Below, in pieces: positions 4,942 through 7,690 of a DNA stretch of 7,690 nt. This DNA is from Defluviicoccus vanus. Lineage in GTDB: Bacteria > Pseudomonadota > Alphaproteobacteria > Rhodospirillales > Defluviicoccaceae. Both the position numbers and the translations under genes were made by a program. The stretch spans positions 2,163,006 to 2,170,695 of the forward strand of contig NZ_CP053923.1 of assembly GCF_014672695.1 (NCBI RefSeq). The letters are read 5' to 3'. The number at the start of each line of letters is the position of its first letter. Positions within the stretch are counted from its first letter, which is position 1. The notes under the pieces were generated by a model. The model was not told the DNA's origin, did no database searches, and saw nothing but the letters and a program-made list of their open reading frames with translations.

Positions 4942-6795
4942 GCGCGTCTTCATCGTCGCCATAGCCAAAGGCGGCGATGAACGGCGCCAGCGTCGGCAGC
5001 AGCGGCGCAAAGGCGTCGGCATAATTGCGCCAGCGATCGATGGAGCGGCGATAGATCGGCTGCACCACCTGATGATAGCTCGGCGTGGCAATGGCCCGCG
5101 TCTGCGCCCGCTCACGATAGCCCAACACCGCATCATCCCAAGGCAAATCGAGAAAGCTGAGGATGCGCCGCGTCTCCCCGGCAGGTCGCTGATCAGATCT
5201 TCGTAGCGCACCGGCAGAACACGCGGCGCCAACACCCGCACATACTGCTGCCACAGCGCCATCACCTGCGCATAAAAGCTGGCAGCGCCGGCAAGGCTAC
5301 CGAAGTGGACCATCGCCGCGTTCGGCTTGAAGGCTTGCATGAAGCCGCTGAGAATCACATCGCAGGGGTGACGCAGCGCCAGAATGAATTGCGCATCCGG
5401 GAACAAACGCAGGATCAGTCCCGCATCGATGGTGTTCAGCGGCATCTTGTCGACAACGCGCCCCACAGGTTCGCCACCCAGGTGACGCTGCACCTCCTGC
5501 CGATAGCGGCGGCGCAGCCTGATGATTGTTTCGGCATCGAAGCTGCCGAGCGCATCGGGATAGCCTGCGGGGAGCGCATCCACCTCACGACGGATGACAT
5601 CGATAGCGTCTTTCTCCTCCAGGGTAGAGAGCAGGGGATGGGCATCGAGGATCTGGTCGAGGAGCGTGGTGCCGGAGCGAGGAAAGCCGATCAGGAACAC
5701 CGGTGCCGGTGCCGCATCGGGTGGTGGTGACGGGCTCCAGCCGGCGACCCACGGCAGAGTAAACCGGGCGCTGAGCCGTTCGATCAGGTCTGGAAAGAAG
5801 CTCCGGTCCGCTGCGGCGAGCGGCCAAGCGTCCTCCATCAGCGCGTTCGCCCGGACAAAGGCGGTATAGGCGCCAGGGTAATCGCCCTCCCGGTCGAGGG
5901 TCATACCACGCTCGAAGGCAAGCATCGCCCGCGCGTCCGGATCGATCCCGTCGTCGGCCGGAGCCTGCTGCAAGCGGGAAAGTGCGGCCTCCATCCGGCC
6001 GAGACGCCGTTCGGCGCGAGCAGCGGCGAGCAGTGCCCGCACAGCCCTCGGCTCACGGCGGAGCGCCGCGTCGGCGGCGGCGATCGCCTCCTCCAGCCGG
6101 TTGCTGCGTTCGAGCAAGGCTGCCAACGCGGCGTGCGTCTCTGCGTCTTCGGCATCAAGATCAAGGGCGCGACGATAGGCCGCTTCCGCCTCGCTCCGAC
6201 GGCCGAGATCGGCGAGCGAATCGCCCAGCCACCGCGCCGCTTTGGTATAGTCCGGGCGGAGACGGAGCGCCTGCTCGAAACTGCCGACGGCTTCGCCCGG
6301 TTGGTCGGCGAGGTGCAGGGCACGGCCCTGATTGGCATGCGCCTCGGCGTAATTGGCGCGCAGCGAGATGGCCTGGCGGTAGCTGGCAATCGCTTCCACC
6401 CATTGCCGCCGGCGCTGCCAAGCGTTGCCGAGATTGTTGTAGGCTTCGGGATAGGCGGGGTCACGGGCGATCGCCTGCCGCAAGGCAGCAGTCGCCGCAT
6501 CCACGTCACCGCGCTCAAGGAGAACAACGCCAAGACTGTTGGCATAGGACGCCTGGGCCGGATCGGCGGCGATCGCCGCACCGATCAGAGACTCGGCACG
6601 GGCGGTGTCCCCCGGTGATGAGCGATCAAGCCGGTCAGGTGTAAGGCGTCGGGCTGCCGCGGATCGAGCCGCAGGGCTTGTTGGTAACAGGCCTCCGCCC
6701 GTTGCCAGCGGCCCTCGCGATGGAACTGCACCCCGTCGCGCAACACAGGGGGTGATCTCGCGCGCGGACCGGTTACCTGGGCGAGGATTTTTCAT
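4919..6795 (-). CDS. TPR-sulfotransferase, reading frame broken at three homopolymer runs
   Basis: Probably transfers sulfate from PAPS to an unknown acceptor. The order is N-terminal TPR repeats (about 17-280, for example YPEAYNNLGNAWQRR and YAEAHANQGRALHLADQ), then a Sulfotransfer_3-type domain with the PAPS 5'-phosphate loop IGFPRSGTTLL (about 369-379) and LALRHPCDVILSGF (about 472-485). The ATG at 6795 shares its A with the upstream gene's stop (TGATG), with GAGGG 7 bases before it. Three breaks are visible. Clear TPR sequence (LRDGVQFHREGRWQRAEACY) lies in the +1 frame between a C run (6748-6752, one base too many) and a G run (6609-6613, one too few). After VRYEDLISDLPG the frame is lost at 5176-5179, and ETRRILSFLDLPWD through PIYRRSIDRWR continues one frame over to TAA at 4921-4919. 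The repaired protein has about 625 residues. Sequencing error or a recent pseudogene are both possible. Confidence 0.85.
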
Positions 6796-7690
6796 CACCA
6801 AGCCCTCACCTCCAGCGCTCTGCTAACGCGTTGGATCAACTCGTTCCAATCACCCAGCCGCGACTGGCGAAACAGTCGCATTGTCGGATACCACGGCGAA
6901 TCGTCGCGATCGACCAGCCAGCGCCATTCCGGAACGGGCGGAACCAGCAGCCAGACAGGCTTCGCCAGCGCACCGGCAAGATGGGCTACGGCGGTGTCGA
7001 CGCTGATCACCAGATCCAGGCAGGCCACCGCCCCCGCGGTTGCGGCGAAGTCGGTAAGCATCGCGCTGGCGTCGATCAGCCCGGCGTCGCCAAGCGCCGC
7101 GGGAGATTGTCGTCCCACCTGCAGGGAGACGAACCGGGCCGCTGCCGATGTCAGCAGTGGCAACAGCGCTTCTGGCGGCATCGAGCGATGGCGATCGTTG
7201 GCGTGCGCTGAATTACCGGCCCAGACGAGGCCGACGCGTGGACGATGGTCGCGGCCGAGTCGCTGATCCCAGAGTGCCACTGCGTCCGGCTCGGTGCTGA
7301 GATAAGGGACGGCGGCGGGAATGGTGTCGAGAGTGGTGCCGCAAAGGTGCGGCAGGCTCATCAGCGCCACCTGGGCGTCAACCGCTGGCAGCGGTTCCAC
7401 CGGCGTGATGACCGCGGTGAGCGGGCCGTGCGGCGGCAAGAAGGAGGCAGCGAACAGTCGCTGCAACGGCGCAGGGCATTGCAGCAGGATATGGGCGCCG
7501 GCGGCGGCCAGCAGCGGCGCATAGCGGGCAAACTGGATCATCGATCCCAAACCCTGTTCGCCGCGCAGGAGAATCGTCCGGCCGGCCGGGTCACTCCCGT
7601 CCCAGCGCGGTAGCGCCGACCGGTCGGCATCGCGGACGAAGCCCTCGGCGCGCCAGCGCCATTCATACTCCGCCCACCCATCGCGGAAAC
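6795..7690 (-). CDS. TPR-type glycosyltransferase, C-terminal domain (5' end beyond the window)
   Basis: The frame is open from the right edge (first full codon at 7688) to TGA at 6797-6795, 298 codons; the start and any TPR repeats lie outside. It begins FRDGWAEYEWRWRAEG, then PRWDGSDPAGRTILLRGEQG, IQFARYAPLLAAAGA, VGLVWAGNSAHANDRHRS, LVISVDTAVAHLAGAL and WRWLVDRDDSPWYPTMRLFRQ. These are hallmarks of the GT-B domain that follows TPR repeats in many alphaproteobacterial proteins, related to heptosyltransferase (GT9) and O-GlcNAc-transferase-like folds. DTAVAHLAGAL should lie in the nucleotide-sugar binding half. One oddity: the usual GEQGLGDTIQF reads GEQGLGSMIQF here, with S replacing the common D. 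The donor and acceptor cannot be told. The stop overlaps the start of the sulfotransferase gene by one base, so the two are translationally coupled and probably act together. Confidence 0.85.
   Translation of the reverse strand, partial: FRDGWAEYEWRWRAEGFVRDADRSALPRWDGSDPAGRTILLRGEQGLGSMIQFARYAPLLAAAGAHILLQCPAPLQRLFAASFLPPHGPLTAVITPVEPLPAVDAQVALMSLPHLCGTTLDTIPAAVPYLSTEPDAVALWDQRLGRDHRPRVGLVWAGNSAHANDRHRSMPPEALLPLLTSAAARFVSLQVGRQSPAALGDAGLIDASAMLTDFAATAGAVACLDLVISVDTAVAHLAGALAKPVWLLVPPVPEWRWLVDRDDSPWYPTMRLFRQSRLGDWNELIQRVSRALEVRAW

Noticed and set aside
4588..5175. Uninterrupted - strand continuation of the sulfotransferase frame down to 4588
   Set aside because: After about 5176 it loses all family resemblance, while the expected C terminus (ETRRILSFLDLPWD onward) is in another frame and ends at 4919. 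The rest runs antisense through the ThiE/TenI-like gene.
5982..6644. Long + strand open frames opposite the sulfotransferase gene
   Set aside because: They are shadows of the TPR region; GC-rich codon bias opens several frames there.

Overview
The window is GC-rich, densely coded DNA that most resembles a free-living alphaproteobacterium, perhaps of the Rhodospirillales. This is inferred from protein features only: a GTP cyclohydrolase II with a long non-catalytic N-terminal domain, a CenR-like OmpR-family regulator, an IS630-type transposase, and TPR-glycosyltransferase and TPR-sulfotransferase genes. No rRNA, tRNA or CRISPR array was seen.

Left part (1-958): the 5' portion of an IS630-family transposase gene runs leftward off the edge. 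About 600 bases without a convincing protein gene follow. Their right half (665-855) holds a row of hairpins ending in a textbook intrinsic terminator on the + strand. I read this as a candidate small RNA, or as the 3' UTR of a lost gene. It is the least explained part of the window.

Centre (959-4941): an OmpR-family response regulator (-) is divergent from a two-gene + strand unit, ribA (GTP cyclohydrolase II) and a YkuD-type L,D-transpeptidase. This unit converges on a yggS/PLPBP gene (-), which is divergent, with only 11 bases between starts, from a ThiE/TenI-like gene (+). Three of the genes concern cofactors (riboflavin, pyridoxal phosphate, thiamine) and two plausibly concern the cell envelope (regulator, transpeptidase).

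Right part (4919-7690, all -): a TPR-glycosyltransferase, cut by the right edge, is translationally coupled through a TGATG overlap to a TPR-sulfotransferase. The two probably act in succession on a polysaccharide or protein glycan. The sulfotransferase frame is broken three times. Each break can be repaired by one base in a C or G run, which suggests homopolymer sequencing error or, less likely, a recent pseudogene. Removing these breaks restores a protein of about 625 residues that ends at 4919, so the long uninterrupted frame running on to 4588 is an artefact.
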